From NCBI GenBank assembly GCA_963922205.1, contig CAWUHX010000010.1, positions 1,674,001 through 1,738,000 of the forward strand: DNA of 64,000 bases. Reading direction: 5' to 3'. How positions within the stretch are numbered: the stretch's first letter is position 1; each line of letters starts with the position of its first letter. The translations under genes and the position numbers were made by a program. This stretch comes from Romanomermis culicivorax (taxonomy: Eukaryota > Nematoda > Enoplea > Mermithida > Mermithidae). Positions 36,702 through 46,780 of this stretch are shown in pieces. The notes under the pieces were generated by a model. It did no database searches. It was not told where the DNA came from and saw nothing but the letters and a program-made list of their open reading frames with translations.

Positions 36702-39700
36702 TCAGCGCGAGATCGCGCATAGATTCGCCTTGAGCGAATTTCCAAATGATTTCATTTGGTTTGGCGCTCCAGTCGTAACTGTTTGTGCCATATTGGAAAA
36801 TGACATATTTTCGTCACGTGGCGCGTCCTGATTGGCTCGCGCTATTCGCGGCAAGACCCTAGTGGTCTCGTAACGAAAATGTTTCAACCTGCTGACTGAA
36901 ACTGTTTGGCGATTTAGCGGGTTGTCCCAATGTACAATGGTGACAACGTTCTCCACTTCTCGTGAAATGTCCGTAACTTTGAACGGACCGGACCATGGTA
37001 GTCCTAATTTTTTCTGCTTGTCTACTTTGAGCAGAACCCAGTCCTTTTCTTTAAACCCATTTTGCTTGGACTTTTTATCGAAGTATTTCTTCGATTTTTC
37101 GGCAGCACTCTGGATATTTTTAGCAATATCCTCGTATAAGTTGACTAAATGATTGGTCAACACAAATTTGTATGCCTCTGCATTGCTGTCCGGCATTACA
37201 ATATCATATGCTTTCGATAAGTTTAACCCGAAGGTTGCCTCGTGACCTCTAAGCAATGAAAATGGGGATTGCCCCGTGGCTGCATGTGGTGTGGCATTAT
37301 ATGCAAACACCATGGCTCTCAAGTATCTCGGCCAATTATCTTTTTCCTCTATGGCCACCTTTCTGAGCTGTATGATGAGTGTCTGATTAAACCTTTCTAC
37401 CATACCATTACCTTGTGGGTGGTAGGCTGTTGTATAAATTTTTTGACACTCTAGTAACTTGCAGATCTCCTTCATCAGATCTGAGGTAAAACAACCTCCT
37501 CTATCGCTGAGTAGTCTCCGTGGAGTCCCATGCCTAAATACAATAGATTGTAGAAAAGTATCTACAACGGTGCTAGCTGACTGATCCGGGATCAGTTCAG
37601 CTTCAACCCACTTTGTAAAATAGTCTTGAAAGACTATGACATACGGTCTCTTCTCACTGAGTGGAGAAATACCCACGATGTCCACTGATACAATGTCAAA
37701 AGGACCTTGTGGAATAATTGATATCAGTGGAGGAATTTCCGTGTTTCCCTGATTAGCCATTTGACAAACTGGACAAAACTTGATCCAGTGCCTGACATCC
37801 TTTTCAATTCCAGGCCACCAGAACCGTTTTTTAATCATAGCAAGGGTCCTTTTGAACCCCTGATGAGTCATCATTACGGCACCGTGGTACTGGTGCAAAG
37901 TATTGTCCCTAAGGCAGGATGGGACGACCACCTGATCGTCCGATCCCTGTCCGGCTTCGCGGTATAACACTTCATTCCGGATATAAAATCCACTGTGATA
38001 CTTGGTTGTCCCATTTGGACCCAATCTATCAAAGTATGGTCGTAGTACCTCATCTTTTCTCTGCAAGAGGGCCATGAGATCATCTCTAATTAGCCCTTTT
38101 GGCAACTCATTTTCTTTGGGGTCTGCCAAAGTAAACTCCTGTTCTTTCTCTGGGTATAACCAGGTAACTCTTTTTTCCTTACTTTTTTCCTGGTTTCCCT
38201 TACTTACCTTTTCGTTACCCTGATTGCCATCAGGCTGGATCTGAGCCTGATCACTCTTCTCCGCTTCTTTCGCCATGCTCCTTGTAGTTACGGCATTTAC
38301 CAAGTCTGCAGGCGAGTTTGATTCTGGATCACCCTCAGAATGTTCTGGATAAATTTGGCTGAATCTCGGACTTATTTCAGTCCTCTGATTTTTCTTACCT
38401 GTTGGCTCTGGATATAACAGAGTACCGTCTTCAGGATTCCGATCTGTCAGAATTCTGAATCTCTTTACCAAATTGAGATGCTTTTTCTCAATTAGCTGTG
38501 CCTCAAGATCTTTCAGATTTTCAGACTCTCGTTTATCCTTTGAGAACATATGTTCCCATTTTGGCGGTATCTTTTCCGCTTGATCGTCTGGTTCATCCAT
38601 CCTGGACAAAAAGTCTGCCATGGCATTTTGTTTTCCAGGCACATACTCTAGCTTATGGTTGAACTGAGAGATGAATGAGTACCATCTCTTCAACTTACCA
38701 TTGGTCATGGCGTTGACCTTAATTGACAACAAAGGTTTGTGATCAGTTCTTATGATCACTCTATGACCTACTAGGTAGTGCTTGTATAACTTTAAACCAT
38801 ACACTATTGCCAAGCACTCCCTTTCCGTGGCTGACCACTTTTTCTCGTCCGCTTTTAAAATTCTGCTATTATAAGCAATTACCCAGTGGTCGGACTTGGT
38901 CTCCTGGTAAAGGACTGCTCCTAGTGCTGTTCCGCTGGCATCTGTCTGAAGGACAAAGTCTGCAGACCCGTCCAAAACCGGATACCTAAGGAATGGCACA
39001 GACAATAATGCTTCTTTCAGGCTCCTAAAAGCCTGATGGTGAACCTCCGTGACTTCCCAAACACAGTTCTTCCCAGTTAGTTTATACAACGGTTCGGCAT
39101 GTTTAGCTAACCTTGGTATGAACTTCTTACACCACTGCAACATACCTAAAAACCTTTGCAGTTTACGTTTAGACTCTGGGAATGGGAAATCATTAATAGC
39201 TTTGACCTTTTTCGGATCTGGGGAAACTCCATCCGAGTTTAAGATATGTCCTAAAAAATGAACTCTCTCAGGCAGGAATTCACACTTCTCCGGCTTCAAG
39301 GTCAAATGAGCCTTTCTTAGAGCTTGCAGGACTAGCTCTAGATTAACTAGGTGTTCCTCAAACGTATTTGAGAACACGATAATATCGTCTATATAAACTA
39401 GACAGATCTTCCACACATATGGATGCAAAACTCTTTCCATCATACGCTGAAATTTGGCTGGCACATTCTTTAGGCCAAAGGGCATGACTTTAAATTGATA
39501 AAGCCCTTCTTGGCATATGAAAGCAGTTTTTTCTTTGCTTTCCTCATCCATTGGCACTTGCCAATACCCTGATTTGAGATCTAAGGTGGTATAAAACTTC
39601 GCTTTACCTAAACAGTCTAGATAGTCATCCATTCTAGGAATGGGATACTTATCGTCCTTGGTAACGTCATTTATACCCCTAAAGTCCACTACTGGTCGCT

Positions 39701-42077
39701 TGGTACCATCCTTTTTACCTACAAGGAATAACGGAGCTGCCCAAGGCGACTTTGATGGCTCAATTACACCCTTTCTGAGCATATCTTGCACATGCTCACG
39801 AACATGTGGCCGTAAATTTATAGCAGTCCTGTGGTACCTTTTTGCCACAGGGGCTGCATCGCCTGTATTGATTTTACAGGTCAAGTAGGGTGTAGTAGTT
39901 GGAGGATCATTGGGCAAGCTGAACATGTCTCTATATTTTGCGAGACATCCTAGAGCTCGTTCCAATTGCTCTGATGGTATGTTGGATTTAGCCAGCATAT
40001 TGTTCAAAGCTTCCTTGAATGCTTTCTCATCTGATTGAGGAGCTTCAGGTCTAGCTTGAACTGCACAAGTTTGCAGCTTCTCCAAATCCTCAACTATCTT
40101 CCCCTTAAGTTGATGTTGGTTATCAGTATCGCACAACACTGAATTAGTATGGCCAATTATTTGATTTCTTTTCAAATAGCATCCTGATCCTGTGTTGTTG
40201 GATACCATAACAACAAAATCATCTTTTGTGCCATCTACTATGGTACTATCAATGTGGAACCTTTCTTCATTCTCTTCAGACTCTATTATGATTCCATTAA
40301 GGCGATTTTCGCCTACCTTATCCCAAAGTTTTGCCCTCAGAAGTATATCAGTACCACTAGGTAAGTAGATGGGGTTCACACTCACCACTGGCACCAAAAC
40401 CTTTAGCAGGCAAATCTTTGGCTGACATTGGTCGGCAGCGCTCATTGTGGATTCCGTGGCGCTCGTAGTCATGACCTCTCCGCAATTTGATTGGGGCTGG
40501 TCCGGTGTCACGTATATCCGTTGTTGACGGTTGTTGAGCATCATCGTCTTATTCCTGAAATCTATTATGGCTCCTACCTGAGGATGAGCCAAAAAGTCTG
40601 TACCCACAATTACATTTTCACCTGCTTCAGGAATTACAATTGCTTTAACGGGGAACTGTCCACATAATGTATCCATCCTAAATTGGATATACCCATGGGC
40701 TTGGACTGTCTTACCGTTGGCTACAGTAACATTTAAAATCCTTGGATATTCAGTGTAATCCGGGCCCAAAGTTTCTTTCAGAAACTTAGCGGACATGACA
40801 GTACACTGAGCTCCTGTGTCAATTAAAGCCAGTGTCTTACGACCTCCTATAACAACCTCAATGTGGAATGGGGCTGTCCTGGGGTACGTATCCAGCAAAT
40901 GTTGTTCCTGAGGACTAGCTGGTGTGCCTCTCCTTACTATTTGTACTGATGGTACTACAGGTTGTGGTGCAATTGCATTCATTTGCACAATACTACCTAA
41001 TACAACATTTGGGCAACTCACTCTCTGATTTACTTCACCTAAAGGACTCATTTGAGATTGCCTTGCAACCATAACACTCGAATAATCCTTCTGAGGTGGC
41101 TGATTTGTGAATTGACCCTGTTGAAGAGTCTGAGTCGGACCCGTAATAGCCTGAGGTGGCTGAGGATGCTGTAATGCAGCTTGCTGTTGGTATTGCTGCA
41201 TCTGTTGGAACTGCTTCTGCAGCTCCTTCTGCTTTTTAAACTCCAGGAATTCATTATAATCTGAATTCTGTTGGTAACTCTCGTGGCTATCCTGATAACC
41301 TGAATAGCCTATATTATAAGCACCTCTGCCTCTACTGTTGAAATTGGCATTAGGGTAACCTCCTCTTCCTCTATAGTTACCTCTAGCAAAAGTGTTGAAG
41401 CCTCCCCTGTTGAAGGTAGGGAAGCTGGCTCTGCCTCTGCTCCTGCGTTCGGACAATACTCTCAATGTCCTGCAGTCTGCAGTATTATGTGTTATGTTCT
41501 TATGGAACTCACACCATGGCTTTGTCGGATCTCGGGAACCTTGACCTCCCTGACTGGTACTAGGTATGGCCACATCAGACCGATTTTCCGCTTGCCTGTT
41601 ATCAACCTTTTGCTGGAGGTGGGCGAACCTTTCGACCAGTTGTACCATCTCTTTAGAAATTTTCAATAGAAGAGATTCTTTCTTACCTTTTTCGGTCTGA
41701 GCCCTAGGGGCTTCCCGAACTGGAATCTCCTCTATCTCAGGAGAATCACTCCTTGACCTTTGGGTTTGGGCCTGTACCTGATTACCTACAGTTTGATATG
41801 GTTGCCGAAACCTTTGTCTCTGGCCTTGTTGATATCCTTCTGACTGGTTCCTAGCAACTACGGCAATTTCAGGATCATGCCCACTAGGCATACCTACTTC
41901 ATTAATTACAATAGGATCCTGTTGTGTACCCTTAGGTCCATATCTCTGAAAGGCATTCCTATATCTACGTTCAATGTCATGAACTTCAACTGCTAGGTCA
42001 TACCAGGTTCTAAAGGTATGTTTAATTCTTAAGTTCAGACTGGAACGTGGGGTCACTCTTATATATGAAGGTGTCAA
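36702..42077 (-). CDS. pol: Retrotransposon pol (late gag part, protease, RT, RNase H, integrase)
   Basis: 1791 codons without a stop. From the N-terminus: the end of the gag region, including a C-x2-H-x4-H-x4-C finger (C189, H192, H197, C202); an Arg/Gly- and Gln-rich linker; an aspartic protease (DTG at 420-422); reverse transcriptase about 745-920, with catalytic LDLKSGYWQ and YIDD at 895-898; RNase H about 1040-1160 (D1046, E1087, D1112); and integrase with an HHCC finger (C1435, C1438) and a DDE core D1466, D1525, E1561 with the classical D-35-E spacing. A GPY/F-like LPWSGPF segment follows and there is no chromodomain. The first codon of the open stretch is not ATG. The frame overlaps gag by 56 nt in +1 phase, so it is presumably made as a Gag-Pol fusion. 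Order RT-RNaseH-IN is that of Ty3/gypsy. Confidence 0.95.
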   Translation of the reverse strand: MTPSYIRVTPRSSLNLRIKHTFRTWYDLAVEVHDIERRYRNAFQRYGPKGTQQDPIVINEVGMPSGHDPEIAVVARNQSEGYQQGQRQRFRQPYQTVGNQVQAQTQRSRSDSPEIEEIPVREAPRAQTEKGKKESLLLKISKEMVQLVERFAHLQQKVDNRQAENRSDVAIPSTSQGGQGSRDPTKPWCEFHKNITHNTADCRTLRVLSERRSRGRASFPTFNRGGFNTFARGNYRGRGGYPNANFNSRGRGAYNIGYSGYQDSHESYQQNSDYNEFLEFKKQKELQKQFQQMQQYQQQAALQHPQPPQAITGPTQTLQQGQFTNQPPQKDYSSVMVARQSQMSPLGEVNQRVSCPNVVLGSIVQMNAIAPQPVVPSVQIVRRGTPASPQEQHLLDTYPRTAPFHIEVVIGGRKTLALIDTGAQCTVMSAKFLKETLGPDYTEYPRILNVTVANGKTVQAHGYIQFRMDTLCGQFPVKAIVIPEAGENVIVGTDFLAHPQVGAIIDFRNKTMMLNNRQQRIYVTPDQPQSNCGEVMTTSATESTMSAADQCQPKICLLKVLVPVVSVNPIYLPSGTDILLRAKLWDKVGENRLNGIIIESEENEERFHIDSTIVDGTKDDFVVMVSNNTGSGCYLKRNQIIGHTNSVLCDTDNQHQLKGKIVEDLEKLQTCAVQARPEAPQSDEKAFKEALNNMLAKSNIPSEQLERALGCLAKYRDMFSLPNDPPTTTPYLTCKINTGDAAPVAKRYHRTAINLRPHVREHVQDMLRKGVIEPSKSPWAAPLFLVGKKDGTKRPVVDFRGINDVTKDDKYPIPRMDDYLDCLGKAKFYTTLDLKSGYWQVPMDEESKEKTAFICQEGLYQFKVMPFGLKNVPAKFQRMMERVLHPYVWKICLVYIDDIIVFSNTFEEHLVNLELVLQALRKAHLTLKPEKCEFLPERVHFLGHILNSDGVSPDPKKVKAINDFPFPESKRKLQRFLGMLQWCKKFIPRLAKHAEPLYKLTGKNCVWEVTEVHHQAFRSLKEALLSVPFLRYPVLDGSADFVLQTDASGTALGAVLYQETKSDHWVIAYNSRILKADEKKWSATERECLAIVYGLKLYKHYLVGHRVIIRTDHKPLLSIKVNAMTNGKLKRWYSFISQFNHKLEYVPGKQNAMADFLSRMDEPDDQAEKIPPKWEHMFSKDKRESENLKDLEAQLIEKKHLNLVKRFRILTDRNPEDGTLLYPEPTGKKNQRTEISPRFSQIYPEHSEGDPESNSPADLVNAVTTRSMAKEAEKSDQAQIQPDGNQGNEKVSKGNQEKSKEKRVTWLYPEKEQEFTLADPKENELPKGLIRDDLMALLQRKDEVLRPYFDRLGPNGTTKYHSGFYIRNEVLYREAGQGSDDQVVVPSCLRDNTLHQYHGAVMMTHQGFKRTLAMIKKRFWWPGIEKDVRHWIKFCPVCQMANQGNTEIPPLISIIPQGPFDIVSVDIVGISPLSEKRPYVIVFQDYFTKWVEAELIPDQSASTVVDTFLQSIVFRHGTPRRLLSDRGGCFTSDLMKEICKLLECQKIYTTAYHPQGNGMVERFNQTLIIQLRKVAIEEKDNWPRYLRAMVFAYNATPHAATGQSPFSLLRGHEATFGLNLSKAYDIVMPDSNAEAYKFVLTNHLVNLYEDIAKNIQSAAEKSKKYFDKKSKQNGFKEKDWVLLKVDKQKKLGLPWSGPFKVTDISREVENVVTIVHWDNPLNRQTVSVSRLKHFRYETTRVLPRIARANQDAPRDENMSFSNMAQTVTTGAPNQMKSFGNSLKANLCAISR

Positions 42078-43502
42078 TGATCAGTCTCTGTTTAGACTGA
42101 TAGTCTAAATCACCTTTGACCAGTTCCACTAATATACTGACCCTTTTCAAAAACTCTACGGCCTGTTCGTTGGGTCTTTGTTGGATCTCAAATAATTCCC
42201 TGGTTAACATTTCCAGGTTACATTCAGGTGCAAAGATATTTATGATGGCTCTCCTGGCCTCCCTATAGGTCATGTTGTCTCCTGCAACAGCCTTCGGTCT
42301 ACCTTTAGAAAGCCTCAGCAGTGCTTCATACTTAGCTGATTCGGGTGTATCCCTATGGAATTCCCCTTCAAGTGCTGTTAAGAAGCTAAGCACCTGCTGA
42401 TTTACCATACCCTCATCTAAAAGTTTGGGTAACACACCTTTAACGATATTCCTGACTACAATCTCTTGTGCCAAATTATTTGATGGCACTTCCCTCTGAT
42501 CATAAGCTGCTGTTAATACTGGATCAAGATCAGAGTTCAGGGATTGCAGCATAACTCTATTTGGATCTCGTTGAGGTGGTACACCTCCTTGATATGATGG
42601 CATATTGTCTTTGTCAAACCTGTAATCCCTATATGGGAAACATGCCAATTGATCTGGTCTAAGGGTATTTGGATCAACTATATTTCCTCTACCATCATAG
42701 ACCACTCTAGTTAAAGTTGGATGCTGCGAAGCTATCTGATTTTGATTCCTGAAGTCTGCTGATTGCTCAGCTCTTTCGAATCAAAGATCTCTAGCTGGAC
42801 CTCTCCAACTTTTGGGCTCAAAGTTAAGCCTTTGCCCTTCATCATATTCAGGCCTATTACTAGGCCCTGCGCCTGCATTCATTTCAGCAGCGAGACGGTT
42901 GTCTCTTTCTGCACCCCTATTACATGGTCTAACCTGTCTATCCAGCTCCTGTCGGCGCCTGTCGGCTTCCCTTTTATTGTCCTCAGTGGCGGCATTCGCG
43001 ATGATGTCGAATAAGGCTTCAACAGTCCCTTTCAATTCGCGTAGCTGTGTCGCCAACTCTTGATTGGACATCTCAGAAGCTCTTTCCTGCGGTTGGAATC
43101 GCTCTTGCTCCTGGGGAATCCTCTCTAATCGTTGATCGATTTCGGGGTCCCTTTCTTCCAAATTTGGTCGAATTTCGGGCGTAATGACATCCCTTTTCAG
43201 TCCTGCTAATTGGACCTTTGGCGGCGGTGACCTTTTAAAATTTCGCTGCGGCGGTCCATCGGCGGATCGATGGCAATCGCTGGTGGGCGGTCAATTGGTA
43301 CGCCTGCATCTTGCGGCGTAAAATGCATTGCATTCTGCTGCAATGGTTGAACCCTCGCGGGAGTTTGATCTGGGATCACTGGGTCCGGAGCAGCATGCCG
43401 TTGCTGATCTCCGTCTCCCAAATTGACTAGATTCCCAGCACTCGCCACTCTGGGTGGTGATCTATGTAAAGTATTACCTCTCGGTATCCTTTCATTAGGC
43501 AT
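42022..43502 (-). CDS. gag: Retrotransposon gag, in three consecutive open pieces
   Basis: ATG at 43502 opens a 98-codon piece ending at 43206. A second piece in the -1 frame is open from about 43295 to a TGA at 42781. A third continues in that same frame after the TGA to 42022 (includes a capsid-like helical region, [16 protein letters not shown] and [11 protein letters not shown]). The frame change could occur at the heptamer T TTA AAA (43239-43233), a classical -1 slippery sequence. The pol overlap (42077-42022) requires a +1 shift, for which CTT AAG A (42033-42027) is a candidate. Each break could instead be a plain mutation. The coiled, charged second piece and the capsid-like third piece match a gag precursor; the nucleocapsid finger is in the pol frame. 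Confidence 0.8.
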
Positions 43503-43579
43503 TTTGAAACCTGCTAACTTTCGATAGTAGCCTGGAGGATTTTCTTTTCTCCTAGTCTGACTACGAAGTTCCGTGGTAA

Positions 43580-43596
43580 GGAGTTAAAAGCCACCA
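43580..43596 (-). other. Primer-binding site candidate
   Basis: TGGTGGCTTTTAACTCC starts two bases inside the 5' LTR, the position and leading TGG expected for pairing to a tRNA 3' end. I could not identify the tRNA. Confidence 0.55.
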
Positions 43597-43598
43597 CT

Positions 43599-44213
43599 TG
43601 TTGTGCAGGTCTTTCCTTAAGAGGCGTAAGAAAAGATGTATCTGGTCTGAACTGACCTGTTAGAACTGATCCCTTGGCTAAGCCTCGGTGATAGTGCAAC
43701 AGTCTGGTTCCCCAGACCTACAACAACAAAGAGAACCCTAACTCTAAATGCGGGGGCCTTACCAAGGACCTCCGCAGTCTCCTAGCTGAGACAAGGAATC
43801 CCCTCAGGGATAAACTTACGTGGGTATAACCCGAAAGGGGTTTCCCAACGCTTACCTGGTGTAAGCCGGCGCCTGGGCCTCTGGCACTCCGCCTTCGTCG
43901 ATGCGAATAGTCTAAATGAATAAACAAATATATTAAACAATAAGTCCGACGAAATATGTAAAAGAATGTGGGTATACCACAGTATATAATAAGTAAACAA
44001 GACGAGTTTGCTGGGAAAATTATATTTGGGGACGCCAGCAATATAACCAAAATATAATAAAAACGAGATAAAGTGAAGAATGATTTTCACTCTCATTTTT
44101 GGTCTTTCTTTGGCGCTCCACTTCTATGCAAATGTCTGCGCCGCTGATCGTCCCTTTCGTCGATTTGCATGTCGATTTCCCCACACGAATTGGCATCAAC
44201 AGGGTGCCCAACA
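43599..44213 (-). repeat. 5' LTR of the retrotransposon (615 bp)
   Basis: Same ends as the 3' LTR. On the minus strand it contains inverted octamers (44163-44170 and 44126-44133) in U3, AT-rich TTATTATATTTT-like core promoter sequence about 180 nt in, and a strong splice donor CAG/GTAAGC at 43856/43855 downstream of the presumed start. A short frame from the LTR to 43514 precedes the gag ATG and may act as an upstream ORF. Confidence 0.95.
43850..43858 (-). promoter_or_regulatory. Splice donor within the 5' LTR
   Basis: CAG/GTAAGC on the minus strand. With the acceptor at 36345 it would create a spliced subgenomic RNA that skips gag and pol and brings the 5' leader to the third gene. Confidence 0.55.
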
Positions 44214-44217
44214 AATT
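44214..44217. other. Target-site duplication AATT (right)
   Basis: Matches 29589-29592 exactly, directly abutting the CAACA end. Confidence 0.85.
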
Positions 44218-45038
44218 AACCTTAAAAATTTTTCGGGCAGAAGTTTATAGAAGCCTAATTTGAACGACTGTACTGAGTTATTTTTCAATTTATGTAGTTG
44301 CAAAATGTTCTGTGAAACATTTCCCTTTGATCGACCTGATATTCAACAATGTAGTCGTCGTGACATTGAGCGACAGAATTCTAAGTAAAATATAAGCTAT
44401 CAATTGTACATTCAAAAGCTTTGAGATCGTCTCTGTAAAACCACATTATTCATATTCACCGATATGGTATGGGGCCAGTTCGGATTCACTTGTCCTTCAT
44501 AGATTTGACACTCAAGCAGATTTGAAACCCCCCTTCTCACCAATAATTCAAAAGATCGTGAAAGAAAAATAATCAAGAGATAAGAGCAAACTGTAAGAAT
44601 GAAAATGAAGCTACGGTTTCACACGATTTTTCTTAACAAAATGTTTGATTCCGCATAAGTAACATTAGAGCTTTAAAAGGTGCTAGCCTAATATAATATT
44701 GAACTAATTTAGGTTGAAGATGTTACAATCGCATTTACCACTAAAGTGGAATCAGAAAGTGTGCCGGGGAATTTTGACGATTATGTTGTCACATGTTGAA
44801 CAATGCGAAACAGTCATCCACTTAAATATACGTGCAAAGCATAGGAATTCTGCTGGGGGTCAGCCAGGACATGGATTCTCTCGACTTAGCTGGGGGTCGA
44901 ATCTGTTGGGTTTATCAAAATCTGCGAGGGATCAGTACTCAATACTCCAACCCCCACGTACTTGCATGCAATCGAGTCAAAATGATTCGCGGAGAAAGTC
45001 CCCGACGATTATTTTATTGAAACACAATATAGCACATT
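44218..45038. other. Non-coding stretch
   Basis: No supported gene. A GCTGGGGGTC word occurs twice (about 44851 and 44889) in a GC-richer patch; a related reverse-complement repeat is at 61340-61395. Confidence 0.35.
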
Positions 45039-45686
45039 TCAATCCAATGATTTGATACGAAAACATGATGATTTCAGTGTTAGAAATTTAAGTGTCGGAA
45101 ACAAAGTCAGCAAATATCTGATATCCTCTATAACTCTATTATTATCGAATATGATTTCGTTCAAACCTGGATAAATATTTTCTATCCGTTTCATTAGAAA
45201 ATCCGGCGTATCATCCTTTAATTGATAAATCAAAGGATACGGTTCTTCGACGATCAAAATTTGCAAGTTCGAGAAAATTTTTGACAAAGCGTCGAACAAA
45301 TTTTTATCCGTTATAAAACATTTCCCGAAACTCAGTTCCTCAATATTGTTCAATTTTGTACATTCGAAAATGCTGAAAAGTTGAATTTGCGGGAAAATTT
45401 GCAACCGTCGGAAAGTTTTGAAATGAATTTTCTTCAAATTTTCTTTTTTACAGTGTTTCAGTAAAATTTCCATTTCGGAACCGAAATCGACCCAATAAGA
45501 CGATAGAGTATACCCCGGATTCAAAGCCAACAAATCATCCGGTAAAGAAATCGAACGTTTTTGTGACCAAATCGATGAAATCAATTTACGAAATCGTCTA
45601 TCGACCGATTCGATTTTTAGACGATCGTTCAACGATAAATGGGAAAAAATTGAAATCAAAATGTGATCTGGGAGATAAGCCAACAT
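45039..45686 (-). CDS. F-box protein, 215 residues
   Basis: ATG at 45686 followed at once by an F-box (residues 1-42: LPDHILISIFSHLSLNDRLK and RRFRKLISS), the Skp1-binding motif of SCF ubiquitin-ligase substrate receptors. The remainder has spaced leucine-rich strands (NIEELSFGKCFITD, LQILIVEEP, LKFLTLKSS) like degenerate LRRs, suited to substrate binding. Nematode genomes carry large F-box families, and a single-exon LRR type is usual among them. It is somewhat short, so an additional 3' exon cannot be excluded. An open frame of the ORF extends 8 codons further upstream without an ATG. Confidence 0.75.
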   Translation of the reverse strand: MLAYLPDHILISIFSHLSLNDRLKIESVDRRFRKLISSIWSQKRSISLPDDLLALNPGYTLSSYWVDFGSEMEILLKHCKKENLKKIHFKTFRRLQIFPQIQLFSIFECTKLNNIEELSFGKCFITDKNLFDALSKIFSNLQILIVEEPYPLIYQLKDDTPDFLMKRIENIYPGLNEIIFDNNRVIEDIRYLLTLFPTLKFLTLKSSCFRIKSLD

Positions 45687-46167
45687 TTTTTGAACGAAAA
45701 ATATTTTCAAACACGACTAGAGTGTGTTTTAGCCCAATTGGAAACTGTTCCAGACGAAATTTAGAATGTTGTTTCTGCGGTGGGCAAGATTCTTGATGGA
45801 AGCTGAAAATCTCTGGCTCGCATGGAGCTTGTTTATGGCTAAATACAGACAGCTGACATTCCGAGAAATTTTTCTCGTTGAATGAATTATATTCCAAAGA
45901 ACATTCTGAAGCCATTTCGCAGAGACGAAAAGTAGGAGAAGAGTTTGCACGGATTTGGAACCAAGCGTGTTACTTGACGATTTCAGGCTGCAGGTTGATG
46001 ATTCCTCAAGCATCAGAAATTAGCGAATTTTGTGTTGAGAGGAGGAGTTTGAAAAATCTCGCTCACTGAACATTAATGAAGAAAAATGGTTAGAATGGAA
46101 GAAAAATGCGTAGTAACCCTGATGAATGCCTCTTTTCTAACTTAGTTTTTGGACCATAATGGTTTGA

Positions 46168-46382
46168 TCTTAAGCTCTAGCTGAGCAGCAGTATTTGCCG
46201 TTGAGGTGCAGCTCAGCTGCAGCTTGTTTTACATGCGCAAAACATATCGGAAATGTTACAACATGCTCAGTTGAGCTGCTGATATGTTTTGTGTGTATGA
46301 GCTAAACTGAAGCTTAACGGCACTAGTACAAAATATAGAGTTAAGCTACTGCTTAAGCTGCTGCTAAGCTGGAGCCTAAGCC
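46168..46382. mobile_element. Miniature inverted-repeat element rich in AGCTNAGC words
   Basis: Left end CTCTAGCTGAGCAGCAG and right end (reverse complement) CTCCAGCTTAGCAGCAG form imperfect 17-bp inverted repeats. The interior also has many AGCTG/AGCTT words. About 215 bp, no coding capacity. Confidence 0.5.
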
Positions 46383-46589
46383 TCTTTGGTAAAACCGGCT
46401 CCAGATTTTCAACAATTTAAAAATCATAAGCACGTACTAGAAATACTGTTTTTGACATATGCGACGTGTATGTCTATACAGTTTTTTTCTATTGCTTCTA
46501 GCAATTTCACATCCGACGACGTTATCACGTGCGATACATTTTTGTCAGAAACTTGGATAAGCTCCAAATTTCGATAAGCTACAACAAAT

Positions 46590-46780
46590 GGGTAAACGAG
46601 GAATGCACACCACAGAATCAAAACAGACAACCGACAGTCCAACCCGGTCCAGATCCCATCAACAGGGTTCCTTCAGGAACAGCTATCAAACTCAGTCCTC
46701 AACACTCCGAGGGAACAACTACTCAACCCTGTTCTTCGAACGAGGGGCCAACTGCTCACGTCAGACCCGACACGTAATAG
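46590..46780 (+). other. Unexplained GC-richer patch
   Basis: Composition differs clearly from the flanks and two plus-strand frames are open across it, one rich in Ser, Arg and Gln. It may be a fragment of an exon or retroelement; I cannot identify it. Confidence 0.2.

Larger units (their letters stand above)
29593..44213 (-). mobile_element. 14.6-kb Ty3/gypsy-type LTR retrotransposon with an exonuclease third gene
   Basis: Complete element: two LTRs with TGTTG/CAACA ends, an AATT duplication on both sides, and on the minus strand gag, pol (protease, RT, RNase H, integrase) and a third gene. Next to the 5' LTR a likely primer-binding site starts TGGTGGCTTTTAACTCC at 43596. The purine tract before the 3' LTR is short (GCGAGGGA at 30206-30213). 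At 14.6 kb it is long for the group, because of the 5.3-kb third gene. The LTRs differ at scattered positions and by small indels, so the insertion is not recent. It is not interrupted by other elements. Confidence 0.95.

Noticed and set aside
36702..37100. Chromodomain at the end of integrase
   Set aside because: After the GPY/F-like segment the sequence lacks the chromodomain aromatic cage pattern.
36922..39888. Plus-strand frames across pol
   Set aside because: Antisense shadows of the RT and integrase frame.
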